Below, piece by piece: positions 8,201-16,823 of a stretch of 64,000 bases of DNA (positions are counted from its first letter, which is position 1; each line of letters begins with the position of its first letter). Source of the DNA: Alphaproteobacteria bacterium. GTDB taxonomy: Bacteria > Pseudomonadota > Alphaproteobacteria > Micropepsales > Micropepsaceae. The notes under the pieces were generated by a model. It did not search any database. It worked only from the letters and a program-made list of their open reading frames with translations, and had not been told where the DNA came from. The position numbers were made by a program, and so were the translations under genes. The stretch covers positions 140,407 through 204,406 of the forward strand of contig PLJH01000138.1 of NCBI GenBank assembly GCA_003139615.1. The letters run 5' to 3'.

Positions 8201-8686
8201 AGACGGTCTTGATCCGGATTTCGCGGCGCGAGCGCTGCTGCGCAAGCGCGAAGCGTAAACCTGTGCGAGCCCAGGAGATGAAAGGATCGCCCCTATGCCT
8301 CCTTGCGCGATAATAGAATCGTTCAGTTCTTTTTTGGTCGGCACTCTTATGTCGTCGGGCAGCGAGTTCTTGGCGAGCCAATTGTCAATGCCCCGTGCCG
8401 CGCTCTGATCCAGTTTTCTAAGGTCGTTGCGCGTAAGTGAGCCGGCATCCATCCATGGCTTCCAGACGCGCCGCAGAAAATCGACTATGGTTTCGCTTGA
8501 GTTGCGCCGTTTCACGAACAGCTCTGGCGCTCTTTTAGGAAGCGGGAGCTTATTCGTTCTTGCGGCATCCGTGCCTGATTTCGTGGCCGCAACAAGCAGC
8601 TTGACGGCGAGCGTGAAGGATTCCCGAGCGTCACTCGGCACGCCAACCGAAACAGCGAATTTCGTTATCTTCTCCTCTAAATGCAT
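8198..8686 (-). CDS. Hypothetical protein with an upstream palindromic operator-like site
   Basis: A 162-residue protein. I place the start at MHLEEKITKF (8686), preceded by GGAGCAA. The alternative start at 8716 would be translated through a perfect palindrome and lacks a ribosome site. The protein is basic, with a Lys/Arg-rich middle, and no enzyme motif is seen; the spacing of charged helices resembles small DNA-associated plasmid proteins, but I do not recognise it. The 14-bp palindrome at 8690-8703 overlaps the ribosome-binding site, so translation or transcription may be controlled there. Confidence 0.55.
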   Translation of the reverse strand: MHLEEKITKFAVSVGVPSDARESFTLAVKLLVAATKSGTDAARTNKLPLPKRAPELFVKRRNSSETIVDFLRRVWKPWMDAGSLTRNDLRKLDQSAARGIDNWLAKNSLPDDIRVPTKKELNDSIIAQGGIGAILSSPGLAQVYASRLRSSARAAKSGSRPS

Positions 8687-8689
8687 TTG

Positions 8690-8703
8690 CTCCGTATACG
8701 GAG
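8690..8703. promoter_or_regulatory. Perfect 14-bp palindrome, candidate operator
   Basis: CTCCGTATACGGAG is a perfect palindrome 4 nt upstream of the preferred ATG of the leftward gene. It contains the GGAG of the ribosome-binding site. A dimeric repressor binding here would block expression. The protein that binds it is unknown. Confidence 0.45.
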
Positions 8704-8716
8704 TCTTTGTGCACAA

Positions 8717-9242
8717 CTCAACATTTTCGATTTTCCCAATGTTTTCTTTGGGATAGCTGCCGGGCCGAACGACTTTGCCGACCGGCTGCCCGGAGTTTCC
8801 GAACTGCCGGATCAGGTCAAATACATCCTCAGCTGATATTGCGTAGCAACGCGCGAGGGATCGTCACCCGAATGGGCCGAACCCGCTTGCGGGTTCGGTG
8901 ACGCTCACTTTGACGAGCCGAGTAGAGCCCGGTCGCGAAGCGGCGCGCCCACGGACTACAGCGATGGTTGGGATTGGATACCGCAGAGCTGTGCGCGTTA
9001 GACGGATTACGATCCTGAATTTGGTAAACCGCTCTGGAAGCTTATAAAGTCATGTCAATATTCGGTTGTGCGTAGAAAACACTGCTGTCTTATATCTATC
9101 AAACAATACATAATCGACTACCCACTATAATATCATCAATGTATACTAGAACTATTGGCACCTAGTTTTCATCCAACAGGTTGTATTTACAGTATAACGT
9201 CTAAATAATGAATCGTTTACCATTCTGTATTATATATTAATT
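8717..9242. other. Intergenic region with a repeat and an AT-rich promoter region
   Basis: The first part includes the third copy of the dispersed repeat (8846-8945). From about 9040 to 9240 the DNA turns AT-rich (runs such as TATTATATATTAATT), unlike the surrounding GC-rich sequence. This probably holds the promoter of the DotA-like gene at 9243. The AT-rich block may have been acquired or may be a binding region for a nucleoid protein. Confidence 0.45.
8846..8945. repeat. Copy 3 of the dispersed element repeat
   Basis: CGCGAGGGATCGTCACCCGA followed by GGGCCGAACCCGCTTGCGGG, GAGTAGAGCCCGG and GCGAAGCGGCGCGCCC. It is the longest copy and includes internal inverted segments. It shares its opening and the GAGTAGAGCCCG phrase with 5660-5745. 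Confidence 0.55.
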
Positions 9243-12035
9243 ATGGTTATGACTCCACTCCCAACCGCGCGCTCCGGCACGCCGAAGGCCATAAAACGCT
9301 CCGTTTTGGGCTGGTTGTTCAATCCGCAATTGGGTCCCGCGATCAGTCCATTGCGCGAAAGCACCCGCATCTTTTTGCAACTGATGGCGACGGTCTTCGC
9401 TTCATATATGCTGATCCCGAAAGATTATCCCGGCCTGCACGATTCGAACACGCGTCTTACCTTGTCGGGCATCATCGGCACTGCGTGGCGCAATCTGCGC
9501 TTTACCCGCGAAAGTTTGCCGCAAACCATCCTCTTCTTTGCCATAACCGGCATGATGGCCTTCAGCGCGGTTGTAGCTGTCTTTTCCTTGCTGTCACTTT
9601 TTGTTGGCCATGCTCATGCGGCAACAAATGGCGCAGGAGGGGGTAGTCTTTTTACGCCAGGAGCCGAAGATGTTGCGCAGTCATGGCTGAATTATCTTTT
9701 TATCGGGCCAAGTGGGGGCGCTAACAGCAGTTACCCAACCCTCTCAGATACATATGGCGATGCGACGGCGACGATGCCTGATCCGTTTCAGGGCAGCGTC
9801 GCTTTGCAGGGCGCTTTGATGACCGCATTGGCTATGTATAGCGATGCGATTCTCATCGTCGCTGCAATTATCCTATTCTACCACCTTGCCGCGATGGTCG
9901 TGGAAACGGCGCACCACGGTGTTCCGATGGGTAAGCGCGCTAGCCAGATTTGGGCACCAATTCGTCTTGTCGTCGCGATAGGCTTGTTGGTCCCCATCAA
10001 TGGCGGCCTTAACTCGGGTCAGTTTATCGTCATTAAAATGGCCGAACTTGGTTCCGCGCTTGCCAGCAACGTGTGGGGCGTGTTTTTGACGCAGTTGGCA
10101 AGTTATAACACCACGGCAACATCGCCCGCCGCGGCCCTGCAGCAGCAGGTTGCAATCGCTATCATCCGCATGGAGGCATGCAAAATATCTTGGAATTATC
10201 ACACAACCCTCGCTGGATTGAGCGCGGCAATCATGACACCGACCACATCGACTTCTCCTGCCGGCACTACAACCCATTATTCCGGTAATTCAGGGGCAGA
10301 TCAGGATATTTGTGGCTCATATTTCATTGCAAGCAGCAGCGGTAGTTCGTCACCGAATAGCGGTAATTTCGCCAATGCATTGGAGCAAGCGGCGGCACAA
10401 GCACAAACTCAGGCGATACAATCCAGCATGAGTGCATTCGATACCGCCGCTCAAGAAATCAACAATGTTCTTCCACCTGTCCCTGGAACTCCGATCTCAT
10501 CGAGCATACCGCTCGATTCTTCTTTCCAGGACGCTATCGGCACCTATCAACAGAACGTCGATCAAGGTATTGCCAACAGTATAAGCAATAGCCAAGTGGG
10601 CAATCAGATAAGCGCTGCGGTCAATACGATGAAGCCTTACGGCTGGGTTATGGCTGGTGCATTTCTGAATACGATCAGTCGCATACAGGCCGACATTGCC
10701 GATGCTGCATCCAGCAGCATGCCGAAAACCACACCACCAAAACCTGACTCTCAAGCACCCGAACTAAATTTGACTGGAGCGTCGGACCCCGACGGCGCAA
10801 ATATACCGCTTCTTGTTGCTACGGATTTGGCCAATTTCGATACCCTTCAATATGCAGCAATTAACAACGCTCCGAGTACCACCAACGTTGGATGTTCAGC
10901 AATGGTCGGCTTAGATGTTGGCCCCAAAGATGGGGACGGCTTAGTCGGCTTCATGTTTAAGGTAATAGAACGGATAGCCGAGAGCTATAACGTGTGGACG
11001 GAAGATGATCAAAGTAACGTATGCGATAGTTCAACACCCAATCCTGGTGCAAAGGGTTTTACACTCGGCGTTCAGGTCAACGGCAATGACCCCATTGCGC
11101 AGATGTCACTCCTTGGCCACAACTTTATCAGAGCCGCAATGCAGCTTGTGGGATATGGGGTGGCGATTCAAGCTGGCTCGGGATTATTGGAAGGTCTCGA
11201 CTCCGGAACCCAAAGTGTCCTGAAGGCCAGAATTGATGGCAGCTCTTCTTCCTTGAAAAAGCTGTTGGGAGGGCTTTCCGGTGCGGGCGGTATGGTTGGT
11301 GCGGCTGGAAGCGCCATTGGCTCTCTCATGATGTTTATCGCTCTGATTTTTTGGACTGCCGGTTTTGTTCTAGCTTTTCTCTTACCGGTGATGCCATTCA
11401 TGCGCTTTTTCTTCGCTGTTATCGCATGGGTCGCGGCGATCGTAGAGGCAATTATCGCCATCCCGTTAGTTGCATTGGCGCATCTATCGCCCGAAGGCGA
11501 AGGTCTGTCGGGGGAGAAAGCGAAGGCAGCGTATTTCTTCGTATTCAATCTCTTCGTACGCCCGGTCTTAGTCGTCTTCGGGCTGATTTGCGGATTGATC
11601 ATGTTCATGATCGCGCTCAGCTTTCTTAATTATGGATATGCAATCGCAGTAGCTGGCGCGGGTGCTACGGCTTCCGGTTACGCCACATTGTCGAGGCTTA
11701 TTTACTCTATACTCTACGTCGGCGTTTTGTACGTCACCTCGAATCATTGCTTCATGCTGATCGATCATCTGCCCGAACAAGCTTTGAGATGGATGGGCGC
11801 ACAGGGTCAGGCTATTCCGAAAATGGGAGATGCCGAAAGGATCGAAAATATTGGAACCGTCATTTCGGGCTATGCCGGTCAGCAAGCGATGGGACAGTTA
11901 AGCTCCAATGCCGAGAAAATCGGGAAGTCTGTTGGATCAGGCGCTAAAGAGATAGCAGCAAATTTGTTTGGGTCGGGACCGCCGGGAGAGGTACCGCCAA
12001 AAACGCCGCCAACGACGATTAAGCCCGGCGTCTAA
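9243..12035 (+). CDS. DotA/TraY-like type IVB secretion or conjugation membrane protein
   Basis: A 930-residue polytopic inner-membrane protein. Hydrophobic segments occur at about residues 45-60, 98-125, 185-215 and 240-260. A large Ser/Gly/Asn-rich periplasmic region follows (about 290-660), and then a cluster of membrane helices at about 690-860 (MMFIALIFWTAGFVLAF, FFFAVIAWVAAIVEAIIAIP). This layout matches DotA of Legionella and TraY of IncI plasmids. No other Dot/Icm or Tra gene is in the window, so either the rest lies to the left or this is an orphan. The ribosome site is weak; MTPLPTARSG (9249) is an alternative start. The upstream DNA is AT-rich. Confidence 0.7.
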   Translation: MVMTPLPTARSGTPKAIKRSVLGWLFNPQLGPAISPLRESTRIFLQLMATVFASYMLIPKDYPGLHDSNTRLTLSGIIGTAWRNLRFTRESLPQTILFFAITGMMAFSAVVAVFSLLSLFVGHAHAATNGAGGGSLFTPGAEDVAQSWLNYLFIGPSGGANSSYPTLSDTYGDATATMPDPFQGSVALQGALMTALAMYSDAILIVAAIILFYHLAAMVVETAHHGVPMGKRASQIWAPIRLVVAIGLLVPINGGLNSGQFIVIKMAELGSALASNVWGVFLTQLASYNTTATSPAAALQQQVAIAIIRMEACKISWNYHTTLAGLSAAIMTPTTSTSPAGTTTHYSGNSGADQDICGSYFIASSSGSSSPNSGNFANALEQAAAQAQTQAIQSSMSAFDTAAQEINNVLPPVPGTPISSSIPLDSSFQDAIGTYQQNVDQGIANSISNSQVGNQISAAVNTMKPYGWVMAGAFLNTISRIQADIADAASSSMPKTTPPKPDSQAPELNLTGASDPDGANIPLLVATDLANFDTLQYAAINNAPSTTNVGCSAMVGLDVGPKDGDGLVGFMFKVIERIAESYNVWTEDDQSNVCDSSTPNPGAKGFTLGVQVNGNDPIAQMSLLGHNFIRAAMQLVGYGVAIQAGSGLLEGLDSGTQSVLKARIDGSSSSLKKLLGGLSGAGGMVGAAGSAIGSLMMFIALIFWTAGFVLAFLLPVMPFMRFFFAVIAWVAAIVEAIIAIPLVALAHLSPEGEGLSGEKAKAAYFFVFNLFVRPVLVVFGLICGLIMFMIALSFLNYGYAIAVAGAGATASGYATLSRLIYSILYVGVLYVTSNHCFMLIDHLPEQALRWMGAQGQAIPKMGDAERIENIGTVISGYAGQQAMGQLSSNAEKIGKSVGSGAKEIAANLFGSGPPGEVPPKTPPTTIKPGV

Positions 12036-12218
12036 AGCCTGGTGGGGCGCGCCCAGCGTCACTGAGGGAAGGCATGGATCGCGACGGGATATAGAGGTTT
12101 CAGAGAGGCGCATACAGCGATGCTACTCCTTCAGTGGTTCTCATCTGATTTTCCAAGCCGCATTGTCTGTCGTCTGGCACGGTTGCGGATTGACCTGCAC
12201 GAAATAGGATAGCGGCGC

Positions 12219-13100
12219 GTGAAAAACTCAGCCACGACATACGGCGAGCCAAAGGATAAGGCCAGCTTTGGCTATGTTCTCTGGCTTATCATCGGCGGAA
12301 AGAACGCAAATAAGGGCCTCGCGGCGCAACAGCTTGGCATAGCGCGCCCCTCTCTCAGCAACGTGATTCATGGCAAGAAACGGATTTCCCAACAAGCGAT
12401 AATCCAAAAGCGATGGCGCAAGATTCTCTCAACACACTACTCGGAACGCTGGCGGAAACACTCCGACGATTTCGAGAAATATGCGGCAACCATGCCCAGC
12501 ATGGCGTATTTGAGTCTTGAACCAAAAGACAAAACGAGTTTTGGTTATGTCCTATGGCAAATCCTCGGCGGAGAAGCCGGTCGCTTTACCGAAGCGGCGC
12601 GGCGGCTTCAAATTGATCGTCCAGCGCTCACCGCGATTTTTCAGGGCCGAAGAACAATTTCGCAAAATGGTCTGGCAGAAAAACAATGGGAAGCGATTCT
12701 CGCGACACATTATCCTGATAACTGGCGGCGGCATTCTTCGGCTTTCACTTCGTTCATTGCAAAGCTGCCTAAAAGCACCGGCTTTCCAACTCGCGAACCG
12801 TCGGACAAAGCCAGTTTTGCGCATGTCCTGTGGCTTATATTGGGCGGCAAGAATCTCGATATCGTCAAGGCAACGCGACACCTGAAAATAGATAACTCCT
12901 CCCTCAGCGCCATTTTTCGTGGCCATCGACGAATTACAAAAAAAACGATTGTTGACAAGCAATGGCGTCAAATTTTCGCTAGGCACTATCCCGAAGAATG
13001 GAAAAAATACGCTGCGGCCTTCGAACGACGTGTCGCCATGCAGCCGGCCACCGTCGGGGTATCAACCCGTGAACCTGAAAACGTAAGTAGGATTTCTTAG
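12219..13100 (+). CDS. Protein made of three tandem helix-turn-helix-like repeats
   Basis: A 293-residue protein from a GTG start (AGGA 9 nt upstream). It consists of three consecutive units of about 91 residues. Each reads EP-(K/S)-DK-(A/T)-SF-(G/A)-(Y/H)-VLW, then a GG-containing turn, then an XRE-like stretch (AARxLxIxRPSLSxIFxGRRxIS), then KQWRxIxxxHYPExWxxHSxAF. The C-terminus (TREPEN) looks like the beginning of a fourth unit that was lost. XRE-type domains bind DNA as dimers; three on one chain suggests recognition of repeated sites. I know no named family with this architecture. It lies alone between the DotA-like gene and the convergent secreted protein. Confidence 0.65.
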   Translation: MKNSATTYGEPKDKASFGYVLWLIIGGKNANKGLAAQQLGIARPSLSNVIHGKKRISQQAIIQKRWRKILSTHYSERWRKHSDDFEKYAATMPSMAYLSLEPKDKTSFGYVLWQILGGEAGRFTEAARRLQIDRPALTAIFQGRRTISQNGLAEKQWEAILATHYPDNWRRHSSAFTSFIAKLPKSTGFPTREPSDKASFAHVLWLILGGKNLDIVKATRHLKIDNSSLSAIFRGHRRITKKTIVDKQWRQIFARHYPEEWKKYAAAFERRVAMQPATVGVSTREPENVSRIS

Positions 13101-13111
13101 GTTGGATCGAT

Positions 13112-13594
13112 TTATCCCTTCGGTATATCAGCACATGTGAGTGGGTAACCTTGCAGTGGGGAGTCGTATGAAATTGAGACGGCGCCGAAACGCTTTTCGA
13201 TAGTAATTGCTTCAGGGTCGCGCTTGTTTTCTTCCCAATCCGTCCAGCGGGGCGAGCTGCTATCGTGCTTTCGCGAAAACCCAAAACCCATTTTTGTAAC
13301 GGCGCGCCATTCGTAACCGTTGAGCCGGTCAACCGGTGGAAGCTCCTCCCACTCAATGGGGTGGATAACAACGTTTTTGTACTCGACTATATCGGCTATC
13401 ATTCCACCGACGGCTGGGGAGTAGGAGTAGTAATCGCCATCGCATTTGATAAAGCCGGACGCCTGCCAATAATACTGTGCGCCCTTCGCCGCTACGTCCG
13501 CTGCCGTAGTAGCGTCAGCCTCCACAGCCCAAAATGTAAGTGACGCTGCGAACAGAGCCATCAGGAACACCGGACGCGGATAAATACTAAACAT
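13112..13594 (-). CDS. Exported hypothetical protein
   Basis: A 160-residue protein starting MFSIYPRPVFLMALF (GGAGG 6 nt upstream of 13594; 13597 is also possible). The N-terminus is a signal peptide with cleavage expected near VEADA. The mature part is acidic and aromatic (QYYWQASGFIKCDGDYYSYS, WEELPPVDRLNGYEWRAV) with two cysteines that could pair. It is probably a periplasmic beta-rich protein of unknown function. It converges on the triple-HTH gene with only 11 nt between stops. Confidence 0.55.
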   Translation of the reverse strand: MFSIYPRPVFLMALFAASLTFWAVEADATTAADVAAKGAQYYWQASGFIKCDGDYYSYSPAVGGMIADIVEYKNVVIHPIEWEELPPVDRLNGYEWRAVTKMGFGFSRKHDSSSPRWTDWEENKRDPEAITIEKRFGAVSISYDSPLQGYPLTCADIPKG

Positions 13595-13756
13595 CATGTC
13601 CTCCGACCTTTCACCGGTCACGGCGCAAGTCCTCGATAACCGGCGCATGAGCAAAAATCCCTTTAGCCACGGGCATGGCTGATCGCCGCCAGCCCTGACG
13701 TGAACACTTTGCTGTATTCCGTTCACGGCTGCGCTCGCGATACGCTGCTGCAAAAA

Positions 13757-14353
13757 CTAGTATTTGAGAGCCTTTTGCAGCCGTTTCCATGTGCGGCGTG
13801 CGAGCGCGCGCTCTTCTTTCCCGGTTACATCGGCGTAGATCGCCGTTGTTTCGATTCGAGCATGACCCATCCAGCGTTGCAGGACATTGAGCGCGACGCC
13901 GCTCTGCACGGCCTCCACTCCGAAGGCATGACGTACCGCCCTCGGCGTTGCCAAGGCTTCTCTGATCTTGGCTGTACGCATGACCGTCTTCACGCGCTTC
14001 CACGCCGTCGTGCGCCCCCACTTCCACAGGCGCTCTCGCGGGTCGCGCGAAGGCGCAGCGACTCCGAGTACCCGTTCGAGCACCGCGAACAATCGCGCCG
14101 GCACCGGTATCGCGCGAAACCGCCCGCGTTTACGCTGCTTTAGAGTTTCAAGCACGATGACTCCGCCCGCGCGGTCGATGCGCTCAGGCGTAAGCGCGAG
14201 CAACTCGGAAATCCGCGCACCGGTGAACGCGAGAGTGAGACAGAACGCCCCAACATCTCCTCCTTCCGCGAACGCCGCGGACGCGAACGAAAATCTTTCG
14301 CGCGCAACGAGGTATTTTCGATTGCCGATTTTGTCGAACAGTGTGTGCGTCAT
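13757..14353 (-). CDS. Compact tyrosine recombinase (catalytic domain only)
   Basis: A 198-residue protein. Visible active-site features are Arg in TGARISELL (about 45-53), a Lys in the KQRKRGRF beta-hairpin, Arg-His in RAVRHAFG, WMGH with the final His, and Tyr in TTAIYADV. The usual first His of HxxR is replaced by Arg, and the N-terminal core-binding domain is missing or very short. Short recombinases of this size, starting MTHTLFDKIGNRKYL, occur on rhizobial plasmids and may resolve multimers rather than integrate. The gene is followed by the 3' end of the exported-protein region. Confidence 0.75.
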   Translation of the reverse strand: MTHTLFDKIGNRKYLVARERFSFASAAFAEGGDVGAFCLTLAFTGARISELLALTPERIDRAGGVIVLETLKQRKRGRFRAIPVPARLFAVLERVLGVAAPSRDPRERLWKWGRTTAWKRVKTVMRTAKIREALATPRAVRHAFGVEAVQSGVALNVLQRWMGHARIETTAIYADVTGKEERALARRTWKRLQKALKY

Positions 14354-14503
14354 GCGCGAGGTCGTTGCGCGACATGCGGGAAAAAGCGAGTCGCGGCGAT
14401 TGACGCAGCGAAAAAAGCGTGAACAGAATACAGCATTCTGTTCACCGATAATCGCGAATCTACGATTCGTCTATTGAGAAATTTGGGGGCGGTCGTTTGT
14501 CAA

Positions 14504-15007
14504 TCACGATGGTATTTCGGTCGGCGCAATTGTAAATCGGCGACGCGTCGCCCACAGCCAGGCACCCCGAGATACTAACACTGCCTCTATTTCAATTTTT
14601 GGTAAGGGCGCAATTCCCAAATCGAATCCTCCGCTTGCGGATGGAAATTCGGGAGCATACGGAGCATAGGGCTGTATTACCTTCCACACGCCAAAGAAAT
14701 TTCCGTAGTGCCGGTCGTTGTAAGACGGTATTTCAAAGTTTGGCGGTGAAAGTATCCTAAAGCCGCGTAGTTCAAGTTGTGCCGGGCATCGATTGTAAAC
14801 GGTAAGACTTATGTTCACGGCAAGGGTGCGCTCGGCGTTCGAATTGTGGATCGATCGAGAGGTCGTCCATTCCAAAATCGGCCGCTCCTTCAAGCCGTTC
14901 AAGGTGAAATTGATTCCCGCGTACACAAACCCCGCCACACCCCCGACCGTGGCTGTGTCGCGTAGCCAGAACCAAGCTCCAGAACCCACCGTTGCGAGGA
15001 CGCTCAT
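14504..15007 (-). CDS. Membrane-anchored hypothetical protein next to the ubiquitin-like operon
   Basis: A 167-residue protein. Residues about 10-35 form one or two short hydrophobic helices (ATVGSGAWFWL, GGVAGFVYAGINFTL); the remainder is a probable beta-rich domain with no Cys pair or catalytic motif. It lies 47 nt downstream of the DUF6527 gene on the same strand, so it may be the last gene of the operon. If so it could be the membrane-associated effector or anchor, but this is inference. A ribosome site (AGGAAA) lies about 11 nt before the ATG. Confidence 0.55.
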   Translation of the reverse strand: MSVLATVGSGAWFWLRDTATVGGVAGFVYAGINFTLNGLKERPILEWTTSRSIHNSNAERTLAVNISLTVYNRCPAQLELRGFRILSPPNFEIPSYNDRHYGNFFGVWKVIQPYAPYAPEFPSASGGFDLGIAPLPKIEIEAVLVSRGAWLWATRRRFTIAPTEIPS

Positions 15008-15054
15008 AAATTGAAAGATTTCCTATCAGACAGTATTTTCAGAAGACGGCGCGC

Positions 15055-15429
15055 TTAGCGACACCAGCGTATCAAGCCCTCGCGCAATACGAAATGACTG
15101 CGGCATCCGCTTTGTCGCCAAACCGAAGGCTCAAGACTTACCGCACCATTCTTATGTTCGACGAACCGCCATCGCGGCCTGACCTTTTGCAGCAGATTCA
15201 GTTCGATGATCTCCTTGCACCCACATGGGCATACCATGCTCGCGGCCCACGCGTTTGACCCTTCCCCGGCAACGTAGACGGCGAACGGTTTGGGTTCGTC
15301 CGGCAAATCCTCGACCCTGACGGCACGATAAATTCGGGGTTTCTTTTTGAACGAGAGCGAGGATATCTCGCTCGCTACTTGCCTGAGCTGTCGGGCAATC
15401 CAGACAAACGGTGTGACTAACCAATTCAC
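15055..15429 (-). CDS. DUF6527-like zinc-binding protein of the ubiquitin-like system
   Basis: A 124-residue protein starting at a GTG that overlaps the stop of the JAB-E1 gene (GTGA, 15426-15429). An N-terminal amphipathic helix (WLVTPFVWIARQLRQVASEI) precedes a domain with CPCGCKE (about 69-75), SLEPSV and GCRSHFVLREGLIRWC. This is the pattern I associate with DUF6527, a family found beside prokaryotic ubiquitin-like genes. The Cys/His residues probably hold a zinc ion. Its role is not established to me; a ligase-like or substrate-adaptor function is a reasonable hypothesis. Coupled translation implies fixed stoichiometry with the E1. Confidence 0.75.
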   Translation of the reverse strand: MNWLVTPFVWIARQLRQVASEISSLSFKKKPRIYRAVRVEDLPDEPKPFAVYVAGEGSNAWAASMVCPCGCKEIIELNLLQKVRPRWRFVEHKNGAVSLEPSVWRQSGCRSHFVLREGLIRWCR

Positions 15430-16817
15430 GCGACTTCCTCACTTAGCTCGGGCATGGACAGAAGCGGACGGACATCCGCCTTACCGAGATGCTTGGCGAA
15501 CTGCCCGGCACCGCCAGACTCGCGTTCGCGGTAGGTCTGACCTTGGATGAAGCTAATGCGCAGCACCGCAGATTCTTCGTTATCGTCCAGGCGGTACGGA
15601 TGCAGCCTCGCCAATAACTCATTCACCGCCGCGCTCGCGACGTTCATATTGATGCTGATGACGGCGGGCCGGTCTTCCGCAACGCCGTGTATATAGCCCG
15701 CGCGCAATTGATCTCGATAGGCCAGAGGATCGGTGCGCCACAACCCGGCTGCTTTTGAGTCTTCGTCGGAGTAGACGCCGCGCTCCTGTAAGGTTGAGCC
15801 ATCCGGGCGCACATAATGTATGGCTCCGCACGCTTCCTTAATGCCGCCCTTTCCATCGGCTTCCAGTTTCACGCCCAGGTCGAAATATGGCAGCAGATAA
15901 TAGGCTGCGAGCCGGTTGAGAAGATGCCGGCCTTCAACGCCATCCATGCAACCGAACACCACATCGCATTCCGCGACTTCCCGGATAGCGCGGGGCGTCG
16001 CCAAATTGTCCGAAATGATCTCCAACTCGGTACCGAACCCCATTGCTGCGATTGCCCGCGCCATGACCTTGACCTTTTCACGCTTTAGGTAGGAGTCCTC
16101 GCGCGTAGAGTTGAGAATGCGGTTGAGATTCTTCGCCTCGACGAAATCGGGATCGATCAAAACCAAGCGTCCCACGCCAAGGCGGGCCAATTGTTCGATA
16201 AGGGGGCTGCCCGTGCCGGAGCAGCCGACAACGGCGACGGCGAGACCGCGCAGCAAGCGGGTTGTGCCGGCCCCGAATAACTGAGCATGGCGCTGCACGA
16301 AGGATGGTAACGCAACTTGGCTGGCACTCGGCCACATGAGCAGATCGTCACCCGGCACCAAGATGGATTCGAGCGGCTCGAATGACCCATCGGGCAGGAC
16401 GGCACGGCCGAACATGCGCCCATCTGGAAGCATAATGGCGCTGGCGTGGGAAAATCTGCTATCGGTCCAGCCGAAGACCGAGTTGAACAGGTCCGCATCC
16501 GACGCATTGTCGATGTCGGAAAAGTCGGCGTATCCGCCGGGGTGGCTATGAATTTTCAAGATCGCAAGATCGCGCTGAGCAGCTTTGTGCAGCAGCGGTA
16601 CAAGTCGGTCGGTCGGCCAGGTGACCCGGTACGGCGTCCTGACCTGACATTCGTCGTAAGGGATCGGGACGACGGACTGCACCGTTAGGCAATGGTGCGT
16701 CGTGCTTCGCCGTCGGCCGCATAGCGCGACAGCGACCGCCTCATTGCCATCGCCCGGAAATAGGTGCGCTTTGAGCCTTCGGTGGTCGGCCTGTGTCAGT
16801 CGCAGCTTCGTCGGCAT
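15426..16817 (-). CDS. JAB deubiquitinase-like domain fused to a ThiF/E1-like activating enzyme
   Basis: A 463-residue two-domain protein. The N-terminal JAB/JAMM peptidase has a complete zinc site: Glu26, His90-x-His92, Ser100 and Asp103 (HSHPGGYADFSDID). The C-terminal ThiF/E1 domain (about 180-430) has the nucleotide loop GCSGTGS (198-204), LIDPDFVEAKNLNR with the Asp and Arg used for adenylation, and Cys330 in EACGAIHY, near where a catalytic Cys could lie. The JAB part would trim or remove the Ubl; the E1 part would adenylate its C-terminal Gly. It starts 6 nt after the E2-like gene and overlaps the DUF6527 gene. Confidence 0.9.
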   Translation of the reverse strand: MPTKLRLTQADHRRLKAHLFPGDGNEAVAVALCGRRRSTTHHCLTVQSVVPIPYDECQVRTPYRVTWPTDRLVPLLHKAAQRDLAILKIHSHPGGYADFSDIDNASDADLFNSVFGWTDSRFSHASAIMLPDGRMFGRAVLPDGSFEPLESILVPGDDLLMWPSASQVALPSFVQRHAQLFGAGTTRLLRGLAVAVVGCSGTGSPLIEQLARLGVGRLVLIDPDFVEAKNLNRILNSTREDSYLKREKVKVMARAIAAMGFGTELEIISDNLATPRAIREVAECDVVFGCMDGVEGRHLLNRLAAYYLLPYFDLGVKLEADGKGGIKEACGAIHYVRPDGSTLQERGVYSDEDSKAAGLWRTDPLAYRDQLRAGYIHGVAEDRPAVISINMNVASAAVNELLARLHPYRLDDNEESAVLRISFIQGQTYRERESGGAGQFAKHLGKADVRPLLSMPELSEEVA

Positions 16818-16823
16818 TTCGAC

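Noticed and set aside
13757..14353. Idea that the compact recombinase excises the whole element
   Set aside because: It lacks a core-binding domain and lies far from the att sites. The long integrase at the tRNA is the better candidate.
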